This document shows, one piece after another, positions 1 through 8,157 of a stretch of 64,000 nucleotides of DNA. The position numbers were made by a program, and so were the translations under genes. Numbering within the stretch: position 1 is the stretch's first letter; each line of letters starts with the position of its first letter. The notes below the pieces were generated by a model. That model worked only from the letters and a program-made list of their open reading frames with translations, was not told the origin of the DNA and made no database searches. Source of the stretch: Allobosea sp. Tri-44 (GTDB lineage Bacteria > Pseudomonadota > Alphaproteobacteria > Rhizobiales > Beijerinckiaceae); contig NZ_NBDP01000030.1 in assembly GCF_004123845.1 (NCBI RefSeq), positions 744,001-808,000 on the forward strand, in the 5' to 3' direction.

Positions 1-1
1 G

Positions 2-646
2 GGCTTGACCAATCCCGATGTCCCCAAGGGCAAGGGAATTTCGGTCTTCCTAGTGCCGGCCGATACGCCCGGCGTCAGCGTCGGCAAGGCCGAGAAGAAG
101 ATGGGCCAGACCGGCTCGGCCACCAATACGATCCATTTCGATGGGGCGCGTGTCCCGGCCGCCAATCTGATGGGCAAGGAGAATGACGGCTTCCGGGTCG
201 CGGTCGGCGAGCTCGCTGGCGGGCGCATCGGCGTCGCCGCGGTTTCGCTCGGCATCGCGCGGGCCGCGATGGACGCCGCCAAATCCTATGCCCGCGAGCG
301 CAAGCAGTTCGGCCAGGCCCTCACCGAATTCCAGGGCTTGCAATGGCTGATCGCCGATCGCGAGGTCGATCTGCACGCATCGCGCCTGCTGATCCTCGAT
401 GCCGCCGCGAAGAAGGATCGCGGCGAGCCGTTCTCGAGGGAGGCCTCGATGGCGAAGCTCTTCGCCTCGGAGGCGGCACATCGCTGCACCGACGCGGCGA
501 TCCAGATTCATGGCGGCGCCGGCTATTGCCGCGATTTCCCGGTCGAGCGCTATGCGCGCGACGCCCGCATCACCCGGATTTACGAGGGCACATCGGAGAT
601 CCAGCGCCTGATCATCGCCCGCGAGACCTTGCGTCAGCTCGGCTGA
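2..646 (+). CDS. Acyl-CoA dehydrogenase, C-terminal part (5' end outside window)
   Basis: The reading frame is open from the first bases of the window and ends at a stop at 644-646, giving the last ~214 residues of a protein that is normally ~380 long. What is visible is the middle beta domain end (KGKGISVFLVPADTPG) followed by the C-terminal four-helix FAD domain. Family signatures are ARERKQFG, IHGGAGY and the RIYEGTSEIQ motif. In many family members the catalytic base is the glutamate of YEGTSEIQ. The enzyme would oxidise an acyl-CoA to a trans-2-enoyl-CoA and pass electrons to ETF. ETF-quinone oxidoreductase, the next carrier, is encoded at 25343-27022. Substrate chain length or branching cannot be told from this fragment. 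Confidence 0.93.
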   Translation, partial: GLTNPDVPKGKGISVFLVPADTPGVSVGKAEKKMGQTGSATNTIHFDGARVPAANLMGKENDGFRVAVGELAGGRIGVAAVSLGIARAAMDAAKSYARERKQFGQALTEFQGLQWLIADREVDLHASRLLILDAAAKKDRGEPFSREASMAKLFASEAAHRCTDAAIQIHGGAGYCRDFPVERYARDARITRIYEGTSEIQRLIIARETLRQLG

Positions 647-714
647 GCTTCGTAGAATATTCTTCTCCGCATCCGCTGGATTCGGAGCCCCTCCCGTTCG
701 CCGGAATCCCGCTC

Positions 715-1377
715 ATGTCCCTGACCATCTATGGCTGCTACCGCTCGCGCGCGACGCGCAATGTCTGGCTCGCCAACGAGCTCGGCCTCGCCTTCAAACA
801 TGTGCCGGTGATCCAGGTCTATCGCCTGCCCGATCCCGATGCCCCGGGCGCGCCGATCCACACGCGCAGCGCCGAGTTCATGGCGGTCAATCCGAACGGT
901 CATGTGCCGTCGATCGACGATGACGGCTTCGTCCTGCACGAATCCCTGGCGATCAATCTCTATCTCGCCCGCAAGCATGGCGGGCCCGTCGCGCCGAAGG
1001 ATGTGCAGGAAGAGGGGCTCGCGGCGATGTGGTCGCTCTGGGCCGCGACCGAATGCGAGACTCAGGCGCTCAATCTGACCTACCACCTCGCCGCCTATCC
1101 GCCGGAGAAGCGCGATCCCGCCATCGTCGCCACGGCTCTCGCCGCCCTTCCCGCTCCCTTTGCGGTGCTCGATAAGGCGCTGACCGAGGGCAGCGGCTTT
1201 GTTATGGGCGGGCGCTTCACCGTCGCCGACATCAACGTCGCCGAGATCATCCGCTACGCGAAGCCGGCGACGCAGCTCTTCGACGCGGCGCCGAACGTCA
1301 AGGCCTGGCTCGACGCCTGCCATGCCCGGCCCGCCTTCAAGGCGATGTGGGCAGCGCGCGAAGCTGAACCTGCGTAA
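715..1377 (+). CDS. Glutathione S-transferase family protein
   Basis: 220 residues, the usual length for a cytosolic GST. The N-terminal thioredoxin-like half starts MSLTIYGCYRSRATRNVW, where the Ser/Cys region after the first strand would contact glutathione. The NPNGHVPSIDDDGFVLHES segment holds the cis-proline (VPS) and the E-S glutathione-binding pair. The helical C-terminal half carries FTVADINVAEI, matching the N-capping box and hydrophobic staple of the fold. The start at 715 begins exactly at the thioredoxin fold; longer in-frame starts would add residues unlike any GST. It follows the acyl-CoA dehydrogenase by 68 bp. The substrate is unknown. Confidence 0.9.
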   Translation: MSLTIYGCYRSRATRNVWLANELGLAFKHVPVIQVYRLPDPDAPGAPIHTRSAEFMAVNPNGHVPSIDDDGFVLHESLAINLYLARKHGGPVAPKDVQEEGLAAMWSLWAATECETQALNLTYHLAAYPPEKRDPAIVATALAALPAPFAVLDKALTEGSGFVMGGRFTVADINVAEIIRYAKPATQLFDAAPNVKAWLDACHARPAFKAMWAAREAEPA

Positions 1378-1461
1378 GACGACTGCGGAAATCGGGTGGT
1401 CGGGCCCTGCCCGGCTGCCTACTGACGCAGGATGACCCGCCCTGCGAGGACAGCTTCCGTC

Positions 1462-2403
1462 ATGACACAGTCGACCTCCGCTCCCTCGCTGCGCATGGGG
1501 CCGATAGAATGGCTTCTGCTCGTCGCCCTCTCGATCTTGTGGGGTGGCTCGTTCTTCTTCAACAAGCTCACCGTGGCGGAGTGGCCGCCCTTCGCCGTCG
1601 TGCAGGTGCGCGTCGGTCTGGCGGCGCTGTCGCTGCTCCTCGTGGTACGGATCACCGGACAGTCCATGGCGGTGGGGCGCAGTATCTGGCTCGCCTTCTT
1701 CGGCATGGGCATCCTCAATAATCTGATCCCGTTCAGCCTGTTCCTCTGGGGCCAGCAGCAGATCGCGAGCGGCCTCGCCTCGATCCTGAACGCGACGACG
1801 CCGATCTTCGCTGTGCTGGTCATGCACTGCTTCGCCAACGAGAAGGCGACCGGGTTGAAGCTCGGCGGCGTGCTGGCCGGCCTCATTGGCGTCGGCATCC
1901 TGATGGGTCCCGACGCGCTCGGCGGCCTCGGTTCCAACCTGATGGCGCAGCTCGCCTGCGTTCTCGCCGCGGTCTCCTATGCCTTCTCCGGCCTGTTCGG
2001 ACGGCGCTTCCGCGGCCTGTCACCACTCGTTGCGGCCACCGGCCAGCTCAGTGCCTCGACGGTGATGATCGTTCCGATCGTCTTCGTTCTGCATCCGCCC
2101 TGGACGCTGCCGGTGCCTTCGCAACAGGCCATCCTCGCGGCGCTCGGCCTGGCGCTGATCTCGACGGCGCTGGCCTATATCCTCTTCTTCCGGATCATGC
2201 GCACTGCAGGACCGAGCAATGTCATGCTCGTGACCTTCCTGATCCCGGTCAGCGCCATCCTGCTCGGCTCGGGCCTGCTGGGCGAGGAGCTGCTGCCGCG
2301 CCATTTCGCCGGCATGGCGGCGATCTTCGTCGGATTGGCGCTGATCGACGGGCGCGTGGCCGGGTTGTGGAAGACCAAGCAGGCCGCCACGCCCGCGCCT
2401 TGA
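1462..2403 (+). CDS. EamA/DMT-family transporter
   Basis: An integral membrane protein of 313 residues with about ten hydrophobic helices arranged as two EamA repeats (roughly residues 12-145 and 155-300). Typical DMT features are the N-terminal LLVALSILWGGSFFFNK and the second-repeat stretch ILFFRIMRTAGPSNVML with a glycine/proline-rich helix after it. Such proteins export metabolites or amino acids across the inner membrane; the substrate is not predictable. ATG 1462 is preceded by GAGGA at 1445-1449. An in-frame ATG at 1432 would add ten residues but has poorer spacing to a ribosome site. A GC-rich hairpin (2463-2469 with 2481-2487, then TTT) downstream may end the transcript. Confidence 0.88.
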   Translation: MTQSTSAPSLRMGPIEWLLLVALSILWGGSFFFNKLTVAEWPPFAVVQVRVGLAALSLLLVVRITGQSMAVGRSIWLAFFGMGILNNLIPFSLFLWGQQQIASGLASILNATTPIFAVLVMHCFANEKATGLKLGGVLAGLIGVGILMGPDALGGLGSNLMAQLACVLAAVSYAFSGLFGRRFRGLSPLVAATGQLSASTVMIVPIVFVLHPPWTLPVPSQQAILAALGLALISTALAYILFFRIMRTAGPSNVMLVTFLIPVSAILLGSGLLGEELLPRHFAGMAAIFVGLALIDGRVAGLWKTKQAATPAP

Positions 2404-2462
2404 CCTGGCCGGACCGCCACTCACCAGCCTGAAAAGATCAAGTAACTGCGGCATCGCCGAAT

Positions 2463-2490
2463 GCGGCGTTCACCCTGTGGACGCCGCTTT
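2463..2490 (+). terminator. Weak terminator-like hairpin after EamA gene
   Basis: GCGGCGT (2463-2469) pairs with ACGCCGC (2481-2487) around an 11-base loop and is followed by only three T residues. It lies 60 bp past the EamA stop and 138 bp before the LysR start, where a transcript boundary would be expected. Confidence 0.4.
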
Positions 2491-2627
2491 CGTGACTGCG
2501 AGCTTTGTTGCCAAAAAATTATGAATTGCTCTAGGGTCGCAAAACTGGCGACAGGCGCTAAAGGGCATAACCGAAACGACTGGACGATATCACAAAAAAC
2601 GATACGCCAGAGGGGAGCGCAACAACC

Positions 2628-3617
2628 ATGGACCTGCGGCAACTGCGATGTTTCATCGCGGTGGCGGAAGAGCTGCACTTCGGCAGGGCTGCCGAGCGGC
2701 TCGGCCTCGCACCACCGGCACTTTCACGCCAGATCAGCGCGCTCGAGGACGAGCTCGGCGTCAGCCTCCTGACCCGCACCACGCGGCAGGTCGCGCTCAC
2801 GCGTGCCGGGCTCATCATGCTGGAAGAAGCCAAGGCCATCCTGGTCCGGATGGAGCGCGCCTCCCGCTCGGTGCGCGAGGCCTCGCTGGCCTCGAGCAAG
2901 GTGCTGCGGGTCGGCGCGATCGATGCCGCATCGTCGAGCTTCGTGCCGGAAGCGCTCGTCACCTTCCGCTCGCGCCATCCCGGCATCGAGATCAAGTTCG
3001 TCGAGGCTATGACGGCGCCCCTGGTGCAGATGCTGGAGGCCGGCAAGCTCGACCTCGCCTTGCTGCGGCCACCACGCAAGCCGACCGACTGCGCCTTCGA
3101 GATCCTGCGCGTCGAGCGGCCGATCGTGGTGCTGAGCGAAAGCCACCCGCTCGCCGCCCGCGAATACCTGACCATGCAGGATCTGGTCGGCGAGCCCTTC
3201 GTTGTGCCGTCGAAGCGTATCCGCCCCTTCGCCTATGACCTCGTCATGGCCTATTTCGAGAGCGTCGGCGCGGTCCCCAACGTCACCATCGAGGCAACAG
3301 AGAAGCCGGCGATGATGTCCGCGGTCGCAGCCGGGCTCGGCATGGCGCTGGCGCCGGACTGGGTCTCGCGGCTGAGCTTCCCGGGCGTCACCATGCGGCG
3401 CCTGCGCGGCGCACTGCTCGATCCGCCGCCCCCCGGCGCCCTCGTCGGCGTCGCCTGGCGGCCGCATCAGAAGCTCGCTGCCCGCGACGACTTCCTCGCC
3501 ATCCTGCGCGAGAGCGTGACCCTCATCGACGACGGCAATGTGCTACCGTTCAGCGTAACCGGGCGTGGCAGGAAATCCGCCATGCGCACAGCAACCACCC
3601 GAGCCGGAGGACATTGA
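2628..3617 (+). CDS. LysR-family transcriptional regulator, coupled to tctBAC
   Basis: 329 residues. Residues 1-60 form the winged helix-turn-helix (MDLRQLRCFIAVAEELHFGRAAERLG then a recognition helix with LSRQISALEDELG). Residues ~90-300 form the periplasmic-binding-protein-like effector domain. The start at 2628 has AGGGGAG at 2611-2617. The stop (TGA 3615-3617) overlaps the tctB start (ATG 3617-3619), so the regulator is translated together with the transporter it probably controls. LysR regulators are more often divergent from their targets, so this arrangement is unusual. The effector is probably a carboxylate carried by the TctABC system (inference). The last ~25 residues after the domain are basic and may be disordered. 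Confidence 0.93.
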   Translation: MDLRQLRCFIAVAEELHFGRAAERLGLAPPALSRQISALEDELGVSLLTRTTRQVALTRAGLIMLEEAKAILVRMERASRSVREASLASSKVLRVGAIDAASSSFVPEALVTFRSRHPGIEIKFVEAMTAPLVQMLEAGKLDLALLRPPRKPTDCAFEILRVERPIVVLSESHPLAAREYLTMQDLVGEPFVVPSKRIRPFAYDLVMAYFESVGAVPNVTIEATEKPAMMSAVAAGLGMALAPDWVSRLSFPGVTMRRLRGALLDPPPPGALVGVAWRPHQKLAARDDFLAILRESVTLIDDGNVLPFSVTGRGRKSAMRTATTRAGGH

Positions 3618-4135
3618 TGAGTCTGAACAAGATCGAGGCCGCGCGAGGTTGGCGCATCCGCTCGACGCAGGATCTGGGAGCCGGCCTGTTCATGATCGCG
3701 CTGGCCGCGCTGGCGCTTTTCCTGTCGAGCGATCTTTCGCCGGGAACACTGCGCCAGATCGGCCCTGGCATGCTGCCCAAGGCCTTCGCCTGGATTTGCG
3801 CCGGGCTCGGCGCGCTGCTCGCCTTCAACTCGCTGCGCTACAATGGCGAGAAGCTTTCCGGCTGGTCCTGGCGCGGCGTCATCTTCGTGCTCGGCGCCGC
3901 GGTGGTCTTCGGCCTGACGGTCCGCGGCTTCGAGATCGGCCCCCTGAAGGTGCCGCAGCTCGGCATGCTCGTCTCCGGCCCGCTCGTCGTGATCATCTCC
4001 GGCCTGGCGGCCGAGGACGTGAAACTCAAGGAGCTCCTTATCTTCGCCGCCGTGATGACGACCGGCTGCGCGCTGCTGTTCAAATATGCACTGGGCCTGC
4101 CGATCCCGCTGGCGCCCTGGCTGCTGGGGATCTGA
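3617..4135 (+). CDS. tctB: Tripartite tricarboxylate transporter, small membrane subunit TctB
   Basis: 172 residues with four predicted transmembrane helices (about residues 18-38, 52-70, 85-105 and 110-165), the topology of TctB. The protein partners with TctA to move a carboxylate delivered by the periplasmic binding protein TctC, driven by an ion gradient. ATG 3617 has GGAGG at 3606-3610. An in-frame TTG at 3614 is possible but less likely. The gene overlaps the LysR stop by one base and is followed three bases later by tctA, so the genes form one operon. The substrate cannot be read from this poorly conserved subunit. Confidence 0.88.
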   Translation: MSLNKIEAARGWRIRSTQDLGAGLFMIALAALALFLSSDLSPGTLRQIGPGMLPKAFAWICAGLGALLAFNSLRYNGEKLSGWSWRGVIFVLGAAVVFGLTVRGFEIGPLKVPQLGMLVSGPLVVIISGLAAEDVKLKELLIFAAVMTTGCALLFKYALGLPIPLAPWLLGI

Positions 4136-4138
4136 TTC

Positions 4139-5641
4139 ATGAGTGAGATGTTCGCAAATCTCGCGCTCGGCTTCGGTGTCGCCTTGACCCTGAAGAACAT
4201 TGCGCTCTGCTTCACCGGCTGCCTGGTGGGAACGCTGATCGGCGTGCTGCCCGGCGTCGGACCGATCGCCACCATCGCGATGCTGCTGCCGATCACCTTC
4301 GGGCTCGACCCGGTCGGCGCGCTGATCATGCTCGCCGGCATCTATTACGGCGCGCAATATGGCGGCTCGACCACGGCGATCCTGGTCAATATCCCCGGCG
4401 AGGCGACCTCGGTCGTGACCACGCTCGACGGCCACCAGATGGCCAAGCAGGGCCGTGCCGGCGTCGCCCTCGGCACGGCGGCGCTCGCGTCCTTCTTCGC
4501 TGGCACGGTCGCGACCATGGTGATCGCAGCGCTTGGCGCGCCGCTCACCAAGCTCGCCTTGCTGTTCGGCCCGGCCGAGTACTTCTCGCTGATGGTGATG
4601 GGCCTGTGCTTCGCGGTCGTGCTGGCGCGCGGCTCGATCCTCAAGGCCTTCTGCATGATCATGCTGGGCCTGCTGCTCTCGACTGTCGGCACCGACCTCG
4701 AGACCGGCCAGGAGCGCATGACCTTCGGCTTCCCGCCGCTTTCCGACGGCATCGACTTTGCCGTGCTGGCGATGGGCGTGTTCGGCTTCGCCGAGGTGCT
4801 GCGCAATCTGGAGAACCCGGAGACGCGCGACGTCGTGCGCACCAAGATCGGCCGGCTCCTGCCGAATTGGGACGATATCAAGCAGTCGATCGCGCCGGTG
4901 CTGCGCGGCACCAGCGTCGGCGCCATTCTCGGCATCCTGCCCGGCAACGGCGCGGTGCTCGGCCCGTTCGCGAGCTATACGATCGAGAAGAAGATCGCCA
5001 AGGATCCGTCCCGCTTCGGCAAGGGCGCGATCGAGGGCGTCGCCGGGCCGGAAGCGGCCAACAACGCCGGCGCCCAGACCGCCTTCATCCCGCTGCTCAC
5101 CCTCGGCATCCCGCCGAACGCAGTGATGGCGCTGATGGTCGGCGCGATGACGATCCACGGCATCATCCCCGGCCCTCAGGTCATGACCAAGAATCCCGAC
5201 CTGTTCTGGGGCATGATCGCCTCGATGTGGATCGGCAACCTGATGCTGCTGGTCATCAACCTGCCGCTGGTCGGCGTCTGGGTGAAGCTGCTGCAGGTGC
5301 CCTACCGCCTGATGTTCCCGGCGATCCTGATCTTCTGCTCGATCGGCATCTACTCGGTGAACAACCAGCCCGTCGACGTCGCCTTCACCGCGCTGTTCGG
5401 CCTGTTCGGCTATCTCCTGATCAAGCTCGGTTTCGAGCCCGCGCCGATGCTGCTCGGCTTCGTGCTTGGCAAGCTGATGGAGGAGAAGCTGCGTCAGGCG
5501 CTGATCATCTCGCGCGGCTCGTTCCTGACCTTCATCGAGCGGCCGATCTCCGCCGGGCTGCTGCTGGTCGCCGTCGCCATCCTCGTCATCGCGCTGCTGC
5601 CGTCGATGTCGAAGAAGCGCGAAGAGGTCTTCACCGAATGA
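4139..5641 (+). CDS. tctA: Tripartite tricarboxylate transporter, large membrane subunit TctA
   Basis: 500 residues, the standard TctA length, with about eleven or twelve hydrophobic helices. It shows the two family glycine signatures: GVLPGVGPIATIAMLLP near residue 36 and GILPGNGAVLGPFASY near residue 262, followed by the conserved GVAGPEAANNAGAQTAFIPLLTLGIP in two parts. TctA is the transport channel of the TTT system in the inner membrane. The gene starts three bases after tctB and is followed 61 bp later by tctC, giving the order B-A-C. Confidence 0.96.
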   Translation: MSEMFANLALGFGVALTLKNIALCFTGCLVGTLIGVLPGVGPIATIAMLLPITFGLDPVGALIMLAGIYYGAQYGGSTTAILVNIPGEATSVVTTLDGHQMAKQGRAGVALGTAALASFFAGTVATMVIAALGAPLTKLALLFGPAEYFSLMVMGLCFAVVLARGSILKAFCMIMLGLLLSTVGTDLETGQERMTFGFPPLSDGIDFAVLAMGVFGFAEVLRNLENPETRDVVRTKIGRLLPNWDDIKQSIAPVLRGTSVGAILGILPGNGAVLGPFASYTIEKKIAKDPSRFGKGAIEGVAGPEAANNAGAQTAFIPLLTLGIPPNAVMALMVGAMTIHGIIPGPQVMTKNPDLFWGMIASMWIGNLMLLVINLPLVGVWVKLLQVPYRLMFPAILIFCSIGIYSVNNQPVDVAFTALFGLFGYLLIKLGFEPAPMLLGFVLGKLMEEKLRQALIISRGSFLTFIERPISAGLLLVAVAILVIALLPSMSKKREEVFTE

Positions 5642-5702
5642 CGGGGTTGTCGTCCATCTCCGTTCCACCATCTTCAGGATATCGCGTCAGGGAGGATTAC
5701 CC

Positions 5703-6674
5703 ATGAAAAAGCTCGCTCTCAGCCTTGCCGCAGCGCTCGCCTTGGCGCTGCCGGCGCAGGCCCAGTCCAAGTATCCGGAGCGGCCGATCACCATGATCGT
5801 GCCCTTCGCCGCCGGCGGCCCGACGGACATCATTGCCCGCATCGTCAGCGAGAACATGTCGAAGACCCTCGGCCAGCAGATCGTGGTCGAGAACGTCGCC
5901 GGCGCTGGCGGCACCACCGGCATAGCCCGCGCGCTGACGGCGACGCCGGACGGCTACACCATCGCGATGGGGCATCTGGGCACCTTCTCGGCGGCGCCGG
6001 CGACCTATCCCGGCCTGAAATACGACCCGATCAACGGCATGCAGACGATCGGGCTCGCTGGCGGCACGCCGATCCTGATCGTCGCCAAGAAGAACTTCGA
6101 ACCGAAGGATCTGAAGGAGTTCGTCACTTACGTGAAGACGAACACCGACAAGGTGAACGAAGCCCATGCCGGCGTCGGCTCGGTGTCGTGGACAACCTGC
6201 ACCCTGCTCAAGGGCCAACTCGGCGTGCCGAAGCTGAACTCGGTCGCCTATCGCGGCACCGGCCCGGCGCTGAACGATCTCGTTTCCGGCCAGATCGATT
6301 TCATGTGCGACCAGATCGTCAGCGTCGCCGAGCAGGTCAAGGCAGGCACGATCAAGGCCTATGCCATCGCCTCGGTACAGCGCTCGCCCGCCCTGCCCGA
6401 CGTGCCCACCACCAAGGAAGCGGGGCTGCCCGAATACCAGATCGAGGCCTGGAACGGCATCGCCGCGCCGAAGGGCATGCCGAAGGAAGCCGTCGACAAG
6501 CTGGTCGCCGCGCTCGACAAGGCGCTGAACGACGAGACCGTCAAGAAGCGCCTGCTCGATCTCGGCACCGTGCTGCCGACCGCCGAGGAGCGTACCCCCG
6601 CCGGTTTCGCCGCGCTGATCAAGCGCGACGCCGACAAGCTCTCGCCGGTGCTCGCCGCCGCGCCGAAGCAATAA
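5703..6674 (+). CDS. tctC: Tripartite tricarboxylate transporter substrate-binding protein TctC (Bug family)
   Basis: 323 residues with a clear signal peptide (MKKLALSLAAALALALPAQAQS, cleavage after AQA). The mature part begins with the Bug hallmark YPERPITMIVPFAAGGPTD, in which the PFAAGGPTD loop binds a carboxylate. The second loop signature is GHLGTFSAAP and the hinge strand PDVPTTKEAGLPEYQ is also present. It delivers an organic acid in the periplasm to TctA/TctB. Strong GGAGG at 5692-5696 precedes ATG 5703. It ends just before a strong terminator, so it is the last gene of the LysR-tctBAC operon. Confidence 0.95.
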   Translation: MKKLALSLAAALALALPAQAQSKYPERPITMIVPFAAGGPTDIIARIVSENMSKTLGQQIVVENVAGAGGTTGIARALTATPDGYTIAMGHLGTFSAAPATYPGLKYDPINGMQTIGLAGGTPILIVAKKNFEPKDLKEFVTYVKTNTDKVNEAHAGVGSVSWTTCTLLKGQLGVPKLNSVAYRGTGPALNDLVSGQIDFMCDQIVSVAEQVKAGTIKAYAIASVQRSPALPDVPTTKEAGLPEYQIEAWNGIAAPKGMPKEAVDKLVAALDKALNDETVKKRLLDLGTVLPTAEERTPAGFAALIKRDADKLSPVLAAAPKQ

Positions 6675-6698
6675 GCCTCTCGGATCATTTACCTACCG

Positions 6699-6730
6699 AA
6701 CGGCGGGCTTCATGCCCGCCGTTTTCTTTT
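6699..6730 (+). terminator. Rho-independent terminator of the tct operon
   Basis: A perfect 10-bp stem AACGGCGGGC (6699-6708) / GCCCGCCGTT (6714-6723) with a TTCAT loop is followed by TTCTTTT. It begins 24 bp after the tctC stop. Confidence 0.88.
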
Positions 6731-6754
6731 GGCGGCGGCGTACTACGATGCGGC

Positions 6755-7300
6755 ATGCGCCGCATCGCCCTGCCCGTCCATCCGATCTCCGCCGAGGCCT
6801 TCGCTCCTTATGGCCGCATCCTCACCCCCGCGGGCGGGCGCGACACCGGCCGCGAGGGCTACGACATCTGGATCCAGCCCTTCGCCGCCGAGAGCCGGCC
6901 GCGACTGCAGATCGTGCGCTATCATGCGCGGCCCTTCGTCGTCGCCCTGATCGAGCGGCACCTCCACGTCACCGAGGCGCGCCAACCGCTCGGCGGTCCT
7001 CCAACCATCATCGTGGTGGCAGAACCGTCCGAAACGCCGCCGGCACCGGAGGCGCTCCGGGCATTCCGGCTCGACGGCGCGGGCGTGATGTTCCACCGCG
7101 GCACCTGGCACGCCATCGACGCCTATCCGGAAGGCGGGAGCCACGCCGATTTCCTCTTCCTCTCCGAAGAAGCGACGGTCCGCGAATTGTTCGAAAATCC
7201 CGGGCGCACGCCTGAACGGACCCAGGTTTTTGATTTCCTGGCCGCAGGCATCGAGATCGTGATCGACCCTAACTCGCCGGAAAATCAGAAGAATCGATAG
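6755..7300 (+). CDS. Ureidoglycolate lyase-family protein (AllA-like)
   Basis: 181 residues. The opening ISAEAFAPYGRILTP and the later VMFHRGTWHAIDAYPEGG are typical of the AllA cupin family. The histidines of FHRGTWHAI lie where the active-site cupin strand falls. Characterised members split ureidoglycolate to glyoxylate and urea in allantoin breakdown. No other allantoin gene is visible here, so the real substrate is uncertain; many orphan members are annotated only as domain proteins. Start 6755 has no good ribosome site, but the residues before it fall into the preceding terminator, so no longer start is credible. Confidence 0.72.
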   Translation: MRRIALPVHPISAEAFAPYGRILTPAGGRDTGREGYDIWIQPFAAESRPRLQIVRYHARPFVVALIERHLHVTEARQPLGGPPTIIVVAEPSETPPAPEALRAFRLDGAGVMFHRGTWHAIDAYPEGGSHADFLFLSEEATVRELFENPGRTPERTQVFDFLAAGIEIVIDPNSPENQKNR

Positions 7301-7402
7301 GCTTGGTTACGATCATACACAGCTCGTGACTCTCGAAGCGGAACCCTACCGGGCACTTTTCCGTTTCCTCCTCTGAGGCTTCCCCTCTGTAAGGAGAACG
7401 AC

Positions 7403-7849
7403 ATGTTCAAGAAACTTGCTCTGGTTACGGCCCTCGCCATCGTTCCGGCTGCGGCCTTCGCCCAGAATCCTGAAGGCGCCCAGGGCGGCGCGGCCAGCGG
7501 CATCGTCGGTGGCGCCACTGCGGGTGCCGTCGGCGGCGCAGTCGTCGGCGGCCCGGTCGGCGCGGTCGTCGGCGGTGTCGGCGGCGCGGTGGTCGGCGGC
7601 GTGACCGGCGGGATCATCGGCGACAACACCCCGCGCTTCCGCACCTATGTGGTCGAGCAGCGCGTCCCGTCCTATACCTATGCCGAACCCCTAGCCGTCG
7701 GCACCGTGCTGCCGCAGCAGGGCGTGGTTTATCGCGAGGTGCCGGCCGAATATGGCGAGCGCGCGAGCGGCTATCGCTACACGGTGGTGAACAACCGCGC
7801 CGTGCTGGTCGAGCCGCAGAGCCGCCGCGTCGTCCAGATCATCGAGTGA
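7403..7849 (+). CDS. Secreted glycine-zipper protein with DUF1236 domain
   Basis: 148 residues. A signal peptide (MFKKLALVTALAIVPAAAFAQ) is followed by a Gly/Ala/Val-rich stretch (residues ~28-75) made of repeated GGAVVGGPVGAVVGG-like units, a glycine zipper that can insert in or pack on a membrane. The C-terminal 70 residues match DUF1236 (VGTVLPQQGVVYREVP and YRYTVVNNRAVLVEP). Such proteins are common in Rhizobiales and of unknown function, probably periplasmic or outer-membrane-associated. AAGGAG lies just before ATG 7403. A strong terminator follows at 7912. Confidence 0.85.
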   Translation: MFKKLALVTALAIVPAAAFAQNPEGAQGGAASGIVGGATAGAVGGAVVGGPVGAVVGGVGGAVVGGVTGGIIGDNTPRFRTYVVEQRVPSYTYAEPLAVGTVLPQQGVVYREVPAEYGERASGYRYTVVNNRAVLVEPQSRRVVQIIE

Positions 7850-8157
7850 TCTCAGGTCGATCCGCTTGCCGCTTGCGCCATCAAGGCCTGAGTGACCATC
7901 CGGATCACAAGGCCCGCCCCGGCAACGGGGCGGGCTTTCTTTCGGGCTGCCCGAGCCGAGACGCCGGATGCGGCGACTGCCTGAATTGGGTAGGACGCAA
8001 CTGTTGCCCCGAGGCGAAGGTTCGGCCGTATCGCGCGCATATCCGCCATTCGACCCAGGCGGGATAAGCCTCCGCTGGATAGTCCGACGTGGCAGTGATG
8101 CGCGCGGCCAGCCCGCCCGTGTTAAGGTCCATCCTTGATCAGGGGGGATCGCAAGCC
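7850..8157. other. Intergenic region (308 bp)
   Basis: It holds the terminator at 7912-7941 in its first third. The rest, up to the ribosome site of the methyltransferase (AGGGGGG at 8141-8147), shows no convincing gene, repeat or promoter by eye. An in-frame GTG at 8089 would extend the methyltransferase into this stretch but lacks a ribosome site. Confidence 0.6.
7912..7941 (+). terminator. Rho-independent terminator of the DUF1236 gene
   Basis: A perfect 9-bp stem GCCCGCCCC (7912-7920) / GGGGCGGGC (7927-7935), loop GGCAAC, is followed by TTTCTTT. Confidence 0.88.

Noticed and set aside
3467..5671. Open frame of over 700 codons on the minus strand, antisense to tctB/tctA
   Set aside because: It is the mirror of high-GC codon use in real transporter genes, is rich in Arg/Asp/His/Gln with no domain, and lies opposite well-recognised proteins.
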